Notes under the pieces: generated by a model
The model's input: only the letters and a program-made list of their open reading frames with translations
What the model was told of the DNA's origin: nothing
The model's database searches: none
Translations under genes and position numbers: made by a program
In this document: positions 44,728-53,790 of the stretch, one piece after another
Layout of the letters: each line of letters opens with the position of its first letter
Position numbering within the stretch: the stretch's first letter is position 1
Assembly: GCF_947331435.1 (NCBI RefSeq)
Contig: NZ_CAMZOF010000014.1
Coordinates: 91,691 to 155,690 of the forward strand
Length of the DNA: 64,000 nucleotides
Direction of reading: 5' to 3'
From: Pelagibius sp. Alg239-R121
GTDB lineage: Bacteria > Pseudomonadota > Alphaproteobacteria > Kiloniellales > Kiloniellaceae

Positions 44728-47008
44728 AGCAGCATTGGACATTCCGCAGGACGAGCTGACGGAAATGTTTTTTGGCGCTCCGGACAGTGCGGATGCAAAA
44801 CGTACGCGCGGGCGAAGGGGAGGGACTGGAGGTGGGCAGGCTTACCGGCAAAAGACTGCCTCGGCCGGGAGTTTCATACACAACGCTCTGCTCACCCATC
44901 AGGCGGTTCTGAAGATTGTTAGAAATGGTACGACGAATGGAGGCGCAAGGCTCGCGGCACAGCTGCAGTATATTTCGCGCGATGGCAATCTGGATCTGGA
45001 AAACGGAACCAATCTTGGCGCTGTTCCAAGGACGGAAGAAGGCGACATGCTGCGTGATGTTATTGCCGACTGGGAGCAAGACTTCGAACGGATGGATCCA
45101 CGCACGAAGTTTTACACCTATCATTTGATCGTTTCGTATCCGCAGTCCGTTGACCAGGTCGCGGCCCGTATTGCAGGGGAGGATTTTGCGGCACGTCTAT
45201 CGAGTGGTGACTATGGCGATCGGTATAAGTACGTTCTCGCGCATCACAGCGATACGCGGAATCCGCATACGCATATTGTCATCAATCGCGCGGGGCAGGG
45301 GGGTAAGACCCTACATCTCAGTCGTCATGGCATCGATATCCAGTCGCTCCGCGATCTGCATGTCGAGACCGCGCGCGAAGTTGGTGTCCGGTTGGCTGCG
45401 ACGAGCCGATTTTCTCGTGGTGTGCAGCGCCGGCCAACCGCGCTCGGACGGGTTAAAGCGGCAGAGAAGGGGCGAGGCTTGCCTGATCGTGTAGAGCGAT
45501 CGCAGCCCGCCGAATTTCCATTCTACGGCGGGGGCCGGCGACAAGAGATCCCCGCTCCGGTGTTAATGCGAGCTCGGGAGGGGAATCGTCTTACCTATCA
45601 GCGGCTATTTGGTGGGCTCAGTTCCGCCAGGACTATGTCCCAAATTGACGGGGCAAAGACGTCGCTAGAGACGATTGAAGTCTATCGCCGCGCTGTTGCC
45701 AAGGCAGCGGAGCGGCTTTCACAAGGACAGAGTTTGGAAAGGAACGACAGAGTGGCAGAGCAATCGCTACCACAAGACACGACCCTTGCCGATGCCCGAA
45801 GTTTCAATTCGGCTACCGCCGTGCCCAATCCCGAAGAAGAACTGCAGAAGATTAACCAGGATATGCGGATTCTCCTTGATGGGATGGCTGAGAAGGTCGC
45901 GAAGATTGGCGATGAAGACGCGAGGACCAACGCGGACGTTGCTCTTGCGAAGGTCCGTCATGAGTTCGAGCCGTTGATGACTGAAGACACGCGCAATCAT
46001 TTCAATGATTGGCTGCAACGAGACAGGGGAGAAGTTTCACGAGATGACAACGACCCCGTTAGGCAGCGTCGGGCGGCTGTTGGAGATGCGCGAGATTCGT
46101 CGCATGTTCAATCTCTCGAAGAGCGAGGAAAAATTCAGACGACTGCGCCGCTTCTCGATGAGCGTGGAAAGGCCACGCAGGCCCGTCTTAAGGAGGCGGA
46201 CAGCGCTGTCACAAAACGCTTTGATGAAGTGGGTTTGAGCGGCGCATTGGCGCTACAGCGCATCACTGCCGGCGCGGATGTGGACGAGAAGACCCGCTCG
46301 ATATGGTTGGAGCGGGATATCAAGACGCATGCAAATGCGGGCAATCTGAGTGATGACCAGGCGCGGAAAGAGGTTATGGCAGCCTATCGGGATGCCGCAT
46401 CCATCTACAGAAACGCCGGTGAGGACATTCGGGGCATCAATCGCGACTTTGCTGATCCTCGTGCACGAGACCGTGTTGAGACTGGCGCGCCACGCGGGGA
46501 AGACCCCTCCAGAGCTGTCGGTCGAAGGGAATTGCCTATCGCCGGATCTGGTGATGCTGCCGGAGAGAAACCGCGTAGGAATTATGAAGCAGGCATTTCC
46601 GGTCGTATCACGGAGGTGGGGGAAGCTCTTTACCAGGCGGACAATCCGAAATCGCTTTCTCACTACATTGATTTGGACCAGGGCGCAGATGGTGCCACCC
46701 GGATATGGGGTGCCGGGCTACCTGATATGCTAGAGCGGCATGGGTTACAGATAGGTGATCGAGCAACGGTCTACAGTCCAGGAAGCGAGGACGTAACGGT
46801 GACAGAAGCCGATGCGCAGACAGGCGAAGTACTCGAGAAAGAAGTTCAGCGTCGCCAATGGGAGGCTCGCCATGTTGAGCGTGCGGATAATCTGATGGAA
46901 TTGAAACGCTCGGTATCGACGGACCGCAAGAACGAGTCCGCTCGCGAGGGCGGAAAGGAAGTCGATAAGTCGCGCAGGCGCGACGAAGACAGGGGGATCA
47001 ATAGGTAG
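44720..47008 (+). CDS. Relaxase/mobilisation nuclease (VirD2/MobA-like)
   Basis: 762 residues from the ATG at 44720, inside the end of mobC. The relaxase domain covers about residues 45-240: KIVRNGTTNGGARLAAQLQY introduces the fold, KFYTYHLIVSYPQ follows, and the three-His metal motif is HHSDTRNPHTHIVINRAGQG near 175-195. The likely catalytic Tyr is in the QYISRDG region near residue 90. After it come a long charged helical segment (350-620) and a C-terminal domain (about 640-735, ISGRITEVGEALYQADNPKS). Relaxases nick oriT and pilot the strand into a recipient. No type IV secretion genes are in the window, so the element is at least mobilisable. Confidence 0.88.
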   Translation: MARAALDIPQDELTEMFFGAPDSADAKRTRGRRGGTGGGQAYRQKTASAGSFIHNALLTHQAVLKIVRNGTTNGGARLAAQLQYISRDGNLDLENGTNLGAVPRTEEGDMLRDVIADWEQDFERMDPRTKFYTYHLIVSYPQSVDQVAARIAGEDFAARLSSGDYGDRYKYVLAHHSDTRNPHTHIVINRAGQGGKTLHLSRHGIDIQSLRDLHVETAREVGVRLAATSRFSRGVQRRPTALGRVKAAEKGRGLPDRVERSQPAEFPFYGGGRRQEIPAPVLMRAREGNRLTYQRLFGGLSSARTMSQIDGAKTSLETIEVYRRAVAKAAERLSQGQSLERNDRVAEQSLPQDTTLADARSFNSATAVPNPEEELQKINQDMRILLDGMAEKVAKIGDEDARTNADVALAKVRHEFEPLMTEDTRNHFNDWLQRDRGEVSRDDNDPVRQRRAAVGDARDSSHVQSLEERGKIQTTAPLLDERGKATQARLKEADSAVTKRFDEVGLSGALALQRITAGADVDEKTRSIWLERDIKTHANAGNLSDDQARKEVMAAYRDAASIYRNAGEDIRGINRDFADPRARDRVETGAPRGEDPSRAVGRRELPIAGSGDAAGEKPRRNYEAGISGRITEVGEALYQADNPKSLSHYIDLDQGADGATRIWGAGLPDMLERHGLQIGDRATVYSPGSEDVTVTEADAQTGEVLEKEVQRRQWEARHVERADNLMELKRSVSTDRKNESAREGGKEVDKSRRRDEDRGINR

Positions 47009-47038
47009 AGTCGGTGCAGCTGTAAATTCGGCTTCTCG

Positions 47039-47190
47039 TCACAGGTCTTGCAAGTGATTATCGATGTCCATTCGTTCATGCAGAACGCGGACGATCAATA
47101 TGATGTGTTCATCAAGGTCATTAAAGGCGATCAAATGCCTGAAGATAGATATGTCGGTACCGCGAGACATCTCCCATAAACTCTCAATTC
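47039..47190 (-). pseudogene. C-terminal remnant of a ParE/RelE-superfamily toxin
   Basis: About 50 codons ending at TGA (47039-47041). The translation SLWEMSRGTDIS, then HLIAFNDLDEHIILIVRVLH and ERMDIDNHL matches the last two strands and helix of ParE toxins. The N-terminal half is gone and the IS481-like remnant begins about 20 bp away, so insertion or deletion removed it. No partner antitoxin seen. Confidence 0.6.
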
Positions 47191-47209
47191 TGGAACAAAC
47201 GAGATGTTC

Positions 47210-47468
47210 ATGAGCAAGGGTCAGTGCAAACTTCGTATACTGCAGCACGCTGAAGAGACGGGTCACGTCGCGAAGACCTGTCGATTTTGGGGTCGACCGC
47301 AGCAGCTTCTACCGATGGCGTGAGGCCTGTCGGAAGCACGGTGATGCCGGTCTGGTGAACCGTCCACTCATCCCGAAGAGGCATGCCAACCGGACTCCGA
47401 TCGAGATTGAGGAGAAGGTCCTTCATCTTCGCAGCAAGTACCACCTCGATCCAGTGCGGGTCGTCTAG
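47210..47468 (+). pseudogene. IS481-like transposase remnant, 5' part (split by IS21)
   Basis: Starts MSKGQCKLRILQHAEETGHV with the helix-turn-helix VAKTCRFWG, then a +1/-1 frameshift near 47287 and continuation SSFYRWREACRKHGDAGLVN, EIEEKVLHLRSKYHLDPVRV. It closely resembles the N-terminal half of the element at 62318-63212. The gene is interrupted exactly at TCTAG (47464-47468) by the IS21 element and continues at 49802. The codon at the junction reads TAG where the 62.3-kb copy has TGG. Confidence 0.7.
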
Positions 47469-47620
47469 TGTGAGTGCCGGATGGAAACTACCCATTAGCG
47501 CCGAATGAAAAGTACCCAGTTTGGGGTTTAGATCAGCTGTTGCTCTGGGGCATGCCCCAGAGCAACAGCTGGGCGAGACTTGACCACTTGAGATTTTCGG
47601 AAAGAGGAGATCCGGATCAG

Positions 47621-48862
47621 GTGGTAAAACTTGGGAGGATTGTTTTGATCCATGATTTAAAAAGACAAGGTCTGTCGGTAAGCGCGATCGCGCGCAAGAC
47701 GGGTCTGAACCGTAAGACGGTGAGGAAATATCTCGAACGGGGTCTTGAGGCGCCGAACTACGGCCCACGCGAACCGCGCGGCAGGTTGCGCACGCCCTAC
47801 GAAGGTTATCTCCGGGAGCGCATTCTCCAGTTTCCCGATCTTTCCGGCCGCCGGCTCTTCCGGGAGATCCGCAAACTCGGCTACGAGGGCGGCTATACCG
47901 GCATTACGGACTTTCTGCGCAGCGCCCGTCTGGCAAAGCAGATTCTGTTCGAGCGACGGTTTGAAACGCCGCCAGGCCACCAGGCGCAAGTGGACTTCGC
48001 TGAATTCCAGCTTGAGTTTACCGACGAGCCTAGCGTCTGGCGGAAAGTCTGGCTCTTTAGCATGGTCCTCGGTCACAGTCGTTGGCTCTGGGGGCGCTTT
48101 GGTGCGAACCAAAAGCTTGAGACCGTCCTGCGCTGCCACATCGCGGCCTTTGACGCCTGTGGCGGCGCAACGGGAGAGGTTCTCTACGATCGTATGAAAA
48201 CCGCGGTGCTTGGAGAGGATGCCGATGGCGTTGTCACCTACAACCCGGCTCTGGTTGCTTTGCTGAACTACTATGGCTCCGCGCCGCGAGCCTGCAAGGC
48301 CTACCGGGCCAAGACGAAAGGAAAAGTCGAACGGCCCTACCGCTATATCCGCCAGGACTTCTTTCTCAGCCGATCTTTCCGGAACATGGAGGATCTGAAT
48401 ATCCAGTTCGATGCATGGCGACAAGAGATAGCCAATCCCCGGGTGCATGCCACCGCGAACAGGGTGGTCAACGAGGCTTTCGCCGAAGAACAAGATAGTC
48501 TGACACCCTTGCCCACGCATCCTTACGATGCCGTTCTCACGGTGGAACGGCGCGTCAGTCATGAAGGCATGGTCTCGGTCGGCGGCAATCTCTACTCCGT
48601 ACCGGACACGACCCGAAAACGTGTCGTTGAGGTTCAGAGCCATCCGGATAAGATTCGGATCTTTGAAGACGGCAAGGTAATCGCCTGCCATCCGATCCCG
48701 GAGGGCCGGAACCGCCGCAGACTGGGTCCCCGTCATCGAAAGGTTCCAACCTCCCTGCAGCGACAGCTGCAACAACCGGCATCAGCTGTTGTCGGACAGC
48801 GCTCTCTGGCTTTCTATGATGCTGTCGGACGGCGTTTGGCCGGCTCGGAGGCGTCCCGATGA
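47621..48862 (+). CDS. istA: IS21 transposase IstA
   Basis: 413 residues from a GTG at 47621; the open frame reaches back to 47474 but that stretch is the terminal repeat region. N-terminal HTH (LSVSAIARKTGLNRKTVRKY), the DDE core HQAQVDFAEFQLEF (Asp 1), GEVLYDRMKTAVLGEDADGV (Asp 2) and AYRAKTKGKVERPYRYIRQD (Glu), and the C-terminal beta-barrel (SVGGNLYSVPDTTRKRVVEV). Complete for the family. The end overlaps istB by 4 nt (ATGA), the usual arrangement. Confidence 0.92.
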   Translation: MVKLGRIVLIHDLKRQGLSVSAIARKTGLNRKTVRKYLERGLEAPNYGPREPRGRLRTPYEGYLRERILQFPDLSGRRLFREIRKLGYEGGYTGITDFLRSARLAKQILFERRFETPPGHQAQVDFAEFQLEFTDEPSVWRKVWLFSMVLGHSRWLWGRFGANQKLETVLRCHIAAFDACGGATGEVLYDRMKTAVLGEDADGVVTYNPALVALLNYYGSAPRACKAYRAKTKGKVERPYRYIRQDFFLSRSFRNMEDLNIQFDAWRQEIANPRVHATANRVVNEAFAEEQDSLTPLPTHPYDAVLTVERRVSHEGMVSVGGNLYSVPDTTRKRVVEVQSHPDKIRIFEDGKVIACHPIPEGRNRRRLGPRHRKVPTSLQRQLQQPASAVVGQRSLAFYDAVGRRLAGSEASR

Positions 48863-49737
48863 GCTCTCTGAGCGATCGTATCCGTCATAGCCTTGTTGGA
48901 CTACGCATGCCCCGGGCCTTGAAGGTTCTGGATCACACCCTCAAGCAACTGGAGCAGGGAGAGATGACCGCCATAGAAGCGATAGACGGGCTGCTGAATG
49001 AAGAGTTCTCCTGCCGGGAAAACCGGCGTGTCGGCATGGCCCTCACCACCTCCCGGCTGACACCGGTCAAAACCCAGGAGAGCTTCGACTTCTCGTTCCA
49101 GCCGGCTCTGGATCGGGACCGGATCATGGCCTTGGCCGAACTGAAGTTCATTGTCCGCGCCGAGGTCATCCACTTTCTCGGATCGCCCGGGACAGGAAAA
49201 AGTCATCTGGCGACAGCTCTGGGAGTGGCCGCCGTCAAAGCAGGTAAATCCGTTTACAGGGCACCCCTGGCCGATCTGATTGAGGCACTCGCCAAAGCCG
49301 AACGAGAAGGACGGCTTGCGGAGAAGATCCGGTTCTATGCCCGCGTATCCCTACTCATCGTCCCCTTTCATGGTTTGTAAACAAACCACTGCCGGTCAAG
49401 GGATGAAATCGGATACCTGCCCATCACCACTGGTGGCGCCAATCTGTTTTTCCAGCTGGTCAACGCCAGATACGAAAAAGGCGCAATGATCATGACATCA
49501 AACCGCGGATTTGCTGAATGGGGCGAAGTCTTTGGCGATCCGGTCGTTGCAACTGCACTCCTGGACAGACTGCTGCATCATGCCGTCGTCATTCATATCG
49601 AAGGTGCAAGCTACAGACTGCGGGCTCACACCGATCTCCTGCCCGAACACATAAGGGCTAACGCACCCATAACACCGCCGCCGCCACCAAAAAAACGAGG
49701 GAGACCTACAAAAATCAACAACACCAAACCAGACTGA
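48859..49737 (+). pseudogene. istB: IS21 helper ATPase IstB, interrupted by a 39-bp insert with a stop
   Basis: Intact start and Walker A (FLGSPGTGKSHLATALGVAA). At the Walker B strand SLLIV the expected DEIGYLP is displaced: 39 bp are inserted at 49363-49401 and add an in-frame TAA (FHGL stop), after which EIGYLPITTGGANLFFQLVN-type sequence resumes in the same frame and continues through MIMTSNRGFAEWGEVFGDPV to the Lys/Pro-rich tail. The insert is a multiple of three, so the only block is the stop. IstB is the AAA+ ATPase needed for efficient IS21 transposition; this copy gives a 173-residue truncated product. Confidence 0.88.
49363..49401. repeat. 39-bp palindromic micro-insert in istB
   Basis: The insert contains an 18-bp perfect palindrome TGGTTTGTAAACAAACCA (49371-49388) and starts with CCCTT and ends with AAGG, so its outer ends are also weakly complementary. 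It splits the Walker B codons of istB. It may be a miniature element, a palindromic repeat of REP type, or a footprint left by another insertion. Confidence 0.6.
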
Positions 49738-49801
49738 ACCAAACCACAAAACTGGCCATTTTTACTTCGGCACTTCTGGCCATTTTTCAATCGGCATTGA
49801 C

Positions 49802-50422
49802 ATCTAGTATCTGGAGCGATATCGCGGCATCAAGATATCGGATGCCACGGTCTCCCGTATGCTCAAGCGCAATGGCGTCAACCGGCTGCCGCGTAGCACC
49901 TGGCTACGCAAGGTGCACGCCAAACGTTACACAAGCAGGTTCCAGGCCATCTGTCCAGCTGGACGTCAAGTTTGTGACTTCCAAGGAAAACGTTGAATGA
50001 AGAGCCGACGACTCCAGTTCACAGCCACTGAGACGCAACCCGGGTACGGGCCTCAAGATCTACGAGAAACAAACTCAGGCCAGGGCCATCGATTTCGTTG
50101 ACCACATCATCGAGAAATTCCCCTTTCGCATTCGTGAGATCAGAACCGACAATGGCCATGAGTTCCAGACGAAGTCCCACTGGCATGTCGAGGACCAGGG
50201 CATCCGTTACAACTACATCAGGCGCGGCACGCCGCAACTGAACGGCAAGGTCGAACGCTCGCACCGGCCAGACAGCCAAGAATTCTACAAGTTGCTCAGC
50301 TATAAGGGCGACGTCGATCTGGAGGCGAAACTCAATGAGTGGGAGCGCTTCGACAACTTCGCCAGACCGCACGGCGCCTTCAATGGAAAGGCGCCTTACG
50401 AAGCGCTCCGCGAGAAGCTATG
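49802..50422 (+). pseudogene. IS481-like transposase remnant, 3' part
   Basis: Continuation of the gene at 47210 after the IS21 element: YLERYRGIKISDATVSRMLK then RNGVNRLPRSTW, catalytic strand VQLDVKFVT (first Asp), and, after at least two frameshifts around 49900-50050, AIDFVDHIIEKFPFRIREIR, TDNGHEFQTKSHWHVEDQGI (second Asp) and LNGKVERSHRPDSQEFYKLL (Glu) to FNGKAPYEALREKL stop. The triad residues survive but the frame does not. Clearly the same family as the copy at 62318-63212. Confidence 0.75.
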
Positions 50423-50655
50423 ATCACGCCAGAAGATGTCCCGAAACTGCCCGCAGCTTACAGCGTTGTTTCGGCACCTCTGACGGTCGTTACTTCTAAA
50501 CACAGCGGGGTGCCAATCCGAGCTGATCTTACTTTGATTGCAGCTGCCGAACTTTTAGGATCGGCGGACTCGCTGGCTGATGGGTCGTTTGTCCTTACCT
50601 TATAAAATGTCGCAAAGAATTGCCCATATGAGTTTTGGAAACGGGGAGTATCAGA

Positions 50656-51150
50656 ATGAAAACTTTCTTAGCGTTAATTTTGTTGATGTTTCATAGCGCA
50701 CATGTCGAGGCTGATGACACCGTCCAGGTTGTCATCGAGACGAGAATCCTAGAAGGAGATCCGCAGGCTGGGATGAAGTCTCGCCATGTGATCCAAGTCG
50801 ATTTCAGTAGTAAGCAAGTGCAGCACATCTTCGAGACAGGCACGACTGACTTTTTTGGCATCGAGCTGCAAAGCGCCCGGGACAATTTTGTCGTCTCAGG
50901 AGTCAACTTCTCCGACGACACAGCGAGCTTCAAGGTGATTGGTGAGACGGCGTCGGGTACGCGCGTCTTACCGAATATCGACTACAGCTTCTCCATGACT
51001 GTGAACCGAGACGGTTCGGCCACTGTCTCGGGTTGCCATGACGGCTACCCTGCCTACTCGATTGTCGTCGAGGGCAAGTCGGTCTACGCGTTCAAGCACA
51101 AACCGATTCAGCTGCTAAGCCTTTTCGGAAGCTGCGACGTCAAGGTCTGA
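50656..51150 (+). CDS. Small secreted protein of unknown function
   Basis: 164 residues from the ATG at 50656 (GGGGAG eight nt upstream; an upstream in-frame start at 50635 lacks one). Signal peptide MKTFLALILLMFHSAHVEA, then a beta-rich domain of alternating strands (DTVQVVIETRILEGDPQAGM, NIDYSFSMTVNRDGSATVSG) ending with SGCHDGYPAYSIVVEGKSVY; the HDGYPAY motif recurs in uncharacterised secreted proteins. Two Cys could form one disulfide. An isolated intact gene between decayed IS remnants, so probably cargo. Confidence 0.65.
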   Translation: MKTFLALILLMFHSAHVEADDTVQVVIETRILEGDPQAGMKSRHVIQVDFSSKQVQHIFETGTTDFFGIELQSARDNFVVSGVNFSDDTASFKVIGETASGTRVLPNIDYSFSMTVNRDGSATVSGCHDGYPAYSIVVEGKSVYAFKHKPIQLLSLFGSCDVKV

Positions 51151-51166
51151 CGACACCCTTAGCGCT

Positions 51167-51298
51167 CACGGATTCCATCAGGATGTGTTCGACTATGACG
51201 AGATGTTCTACATTCCAAAGCGCAAGCACGGCAGAAACGGGATGCTGTCATCCGTCGAATTCGAACGGCAGCAGAAAACGAAAACCGAGGGCGTCTAG
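51167..51298 (+). pseudogene. C-terminal scrap of an IS3-family OrfB
   Basis: About 43 codons: HGFHQDVFDYDEMFYIPKRK then HGRNGMLSSVEFERQQKTKT and EGV stop. This is the conserved end of IS3-family OrfB proteins (FDYIEMFYNPKRKH type). Everything upstream is missing. It abuts the truncated IS481-type gene. Confidence 0.75.
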
Positions 51299-51303
51299 AA
51301 AAC

Positions 51304-51387
51304 ATGGGGCAGTTCAGCCGCTTGCCCGAAGTGGAAGGCGACAAGCCCGCTAAGAGAAAGTTCAAGCGCTACCTGATTGGATATTTC
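51304..51387 (+). pseudogene. IS481-type transposase fragment left of IS256 insertion
   Basis: 28 codons, FSRLPEVEGDKPAKRKFKRY then LIGYF, matching the segment just before the catalytic core of IS481-type transposases. The normal N-terminal HTH half is absent because the IS3 scrap abuts it. The reading frame resumes without loss at 52776 once the IS256 element and one 8-bp duplication are removed. Confidence 0.75.
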
Positions 51388-52767
51388 GGTTGTGTCCGCG
51401 GAAGTGGTGTAACTTGATGTCTGCCTTAGCTTTGGGTGGCCACGGAAGTTCTCCGGTAGGGTCTGGTTTGTGGACCTGACCTACGAGAAGGAGACCAACC
51501 ATGACCAAGGACAGTCTATCAGAAGCCGCGGCTCTTAAGGCGCTTCTTTCTGAAACCTCCGATCATCAACTTCTTGCTCAGATGCTTAGCTTTGTCGCCG
51601 ATCGCCTAATGGCTCTAGATGTTGAGCAGCTTTGTGGGGCTGGCGCGCATGAGCGTTGTGATGATCGGGTCAACCATCGTAATGGCCATCGCAAGCGGCC
51701 ATGGGAGACGCGGGCCGGCAGCATTGATGTCCAGATTCCGAAGCTAAGGAAGGGTTCGTATTTCCCTGAGTTCCTGGAACCGCGCCGGGCCTCGGAGAAG
51801 GCGATGACCGCGGTGATCCAGGAAGCCTACATCCAAGGTATCTCGACCCGATCGGTAGATGATCTGGCCAAAGCCATGGGCATGACAGGTATTTCCAAGA
51901 GCCAGGTCTCCCGGCTCTGCGCTGAGATTGACGGACGCGTTGAAGCTTTCCTGAACCGCCCTCTGGAAGGCGAATGGCCCTATCTCTGGCTGGACGCTAC
52001 CTATATCAAGGTCCGGCGTTCAGGACGGATCGTCTCTGTGGCTGCCATAGTGGCCGTGGCGGTCAATACGGACGGGCGGCGCGAGGTTTTGGGCATTGCC
52101 ATTCAGCCCAGTGAGGCCGAGGTGTTCTGGGATGAATTCCTGCGCGCACTCGCGAACCGGGGCCTGCGCGGCGTCAAGCTGATCATCGCCGATGAACATA
52201 AAGGCCTGAAGGCCGCGGCCGCCAAGGTGCTCGGCGCCACCATTCAGCGTTGCCGCGTGCATTTCATGCGCAACGCCCTTGCCTGTGTCGGCAAGAAGGA
52301 CCGGCCGATCGTAACCGCGGCGCTGAGGACGGCCTTTGATCAGGATAGTCTGGAGGCCTCGAAGAAGCACTGGGCCAAGCTCCTTGAAGCCTTCCAATCG
52401 TGCCATCCCAAACTTGCAGAGCTGATGAGGCGCGCCGAGGACGATGTTCTGGCCTACAAGACTTTCCCGCCCAGCCATTGGCGGCAGATCCACTCAACAA
52501 ATCCACTGGAACGACTGAACAAGGAGATCAAACGCCGCACCAATGTCACCGGCATCTTTCCAAACGAAGCCGCCATACGCCGCCTGGTTGGAGCCCTCAT
52601 GCTCGAGCAGAATGACGAATGGGCCGTCACACGTCGATACATGACACTGGAAACCGTCGCCGCTATCAGCGAGGATACAATCATCGAACCGGCTAAAATT
52701 GCCGCTCTATAATCCCGGCATGCTAAATCCGCCGGAGAGCTTTTACACCACTCAATGGGACACAACC
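51388..52767 (+). mobile_element. IS256-family insertion sequence with 8-bp target duplication
   Basis: 1380 bp. Terminal inverted repeats GGTTGTGTCC...AGTGGTGTAA at 51388 and the complement at the right end (to 52767). Flanked by GATATTTC at 51380-51387 and 52768-52775. The transposase is full length with all catalytic residues, so this may be the only IS in the window still able to move on its own. Confidence 0.9.
51501..52712 (+). CDS. IS256-family (mutator-type) transposase
   Basis: 403 residues, the usual length. AAGGAG precedes the ATG. N-terminal DNA-binding part with [20 protein letters not shown] and [20 protein letters not shown] core [20 protein letters not shown] (Asp 1), [20 protein letters not shown] (Asp 2), the Cys-rich helical insert, and [20 protein letters not shown] (Glu). 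No lesions seen. Inserted in an IS481-type gene in the same orientation. Confidence 0.93.
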   Translation: MTKDSLSEAAALKALLSETSDHQLLAQMLSFVADRLMALDVEQLCGAGAHERCDDRVNHRNGHRKRPWETRAGSIDVQIPKLRKGSYFPEFLEPRRASEKAMTAVIQEAYIQGISTRSVDDLAKAMGMTGISKSQVSRLCAEIDGRVEAFLNRPLEGEWPYLWLDATYIKVRRSGRIVSVAAIVAVAVNTDGRREVLGIAIQPSEAEVFWDEFLRALANRGLRGVKLIIADEHKGLKAAAAKVLGATIQRCRVHFMRNALACVGKKDRPIVTAALRTAFDQDSLEASKKHWAKLLEAFQSCHPKLAELMRRAEDDVLAYKTFPPSHWRQIHSTNPLERLNKEIKRRTNVTGIFPNEAAIRRLVGALMLEQNDEWAVTRRYMTLETVAAISEDTIIEPAKIAAL

Positions 52768-53336
52768 GATATTTCCATATCGATCTGGCGGAAGTGCAGA
52801 CAGCCGAAGGAAAGCTCCATCTCTACGTTGCAATTGACAGAACTTCGAAATTCGCCTTCGCGCAGCTGGTGGACAAGGCGAACAGACGGACGGCCTCCGT
52901 GTTCCTCAAGGCCTTGATTGCAGCCGTTCCGTACAGAATTCATACGGTTCTGACGGATAACGGCATCCAGTTCACCTTTCCTCCGCGCTATCGGGATGGT
53001 CCAACCGCCACCTACATGACGCACATGTTCGATATGCGGTACCAGGGAAACGCTATCGAGCATCGGCTGACGAAAGTGCGGCACCCATGGACCAACGGCC
53101 GGGTCAAACGCATGAACCGCACGATTGAGGAAGCAACGGTCAAACGCTTTCACTACGAGACCCACGAACAGCTCCGAAAACACCTCGCAGACGTCCTTAA
53201 TGCTTACAACTATGCGCGCCGCCTAAAGACCCTGGGAGGCCTCACACCCTACGAACACATCGCCAAATGCTGGACTGCTGACCCGCAGCGATTCAATCTG
53301 GATCCGATCCACCAGATGCCGGGACTAAACACCTAG
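52768..53336 (+). pseudogene. IS481-type transposase fragment right of IS256 insertion
   Basis: Continues the 51304 fragment: YFHIDLAEVQTAEGKLHLYV (Asp 1), IHTVLTDNGIQFTFPPRYRD (Asp 2), HPWTNGRVKRMNRTIEEATV, NAYNYARRLKTLGGLTPYEH and the end HQMPGLNT. In relatives the third catalytic residue is the Glu of NGQVERMNRT; here the codon gives Lys (VKRMN), so the protein was already inactive apart from the IS256 disruption and the missing N-terminus. Confidence 0.82.
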
Positions 53337-53375
53337 TAACTTGAGGCATCGCCGTCTTCCTAGCAATCGTGTCGG

Positions 53376-53783
53376 CTACTGCTCGACCGCCGTATCACTG
53401 CAGTACACGATTATCGAACGTATCGCTGGGTCTTCATTGCTGACAGGCGCATCATCAACGGATAGCCTACTCACCGCAGACACGTCGACAACAACCGGCC
53501 TGCCAGTTATCTCTACCGACATCGTGAACTCAGGAAGCACGGAAGCGAACTCAGCACGAACTATCCCATCAGCACGGACCTGCCAGATGAAGCCTTCCCC
53601 CGAGATGGAAACCAATGCAACGCGGGCTACTGAGGTAGCATTCATCGACAGAGCCACGTGTGCCGCTTGTGGAAACTGCTCTGCCTCGTTGGCATACCAC
53701 TCTCCACAAACATCAGCGTTTGCACTTGTCGCTCCCAGTCCAAGCATACCGCAGAATGCCGCAAAACGAAGAAGGCGTCCCAC
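53376..53783 (-). CDS. Small secreted protein, last gene of a secreted-protein operon
   Basis: About 135 residues from a probable GTG at 53783, 7 nt after the stop of the lipoprotein gene with GAGGAG about 10 nt upstream; the longer frame to 53849 would overlap that gene. Signal peptide RLLRFAAFCGMLGLGATSAN ending ANA. The mature part (VCGEWYANEAEQFPQAAHVA) is beta-rich with two Cys. No family recognised. Tight spacing places it in the seven-gene leftward operon. Confidence 0.65.
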   Translation of the reverse strand: MGRLLRFAAFCGMLGLGATSANADVCGEWYANEAEQFPQAAHVALSMNATSVARVALVSISGEGFIWQVRADGIVRAEFASVLPEFTMSVEITGRPVVVDVSAVSRLSVDDAPVSNEDPAIRSIIVYCSDTAVEQ

Positions 53784-53790
53784 AATTCCG

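Larger units (their letters stand above)
47469..49801 (+). mobile_element. IS21-family insertion sequence with 5-bp target duplication
   Basis: Ends TGTGAGTGCCGGATGG (47469) and, at the right, the complement of TGTCAATGCCGATTGA (to 49801), i.e. imperfect terminal repeats with a second internal copy (GCCGAATGAAAAGTACC and GCCGAAGTAAAAATGGCC) as in IS21 multiple-site ends. TCTAG flanks both sides (47464-47468 and 49802-49806). About 2.33 kb, carrying istA and an istB broken by a 39-bp insert. The interrupted gene can be rejoined by removing the element and one TCTAG. Confidence 0.88.

Noticed and set aside
47657..48775. Minus-strand frame of 372 codons opposite istA
   Set aside because: Shadow of the transposase gene; the translated sequence matches nothing, while istA has all catalytic motifs.
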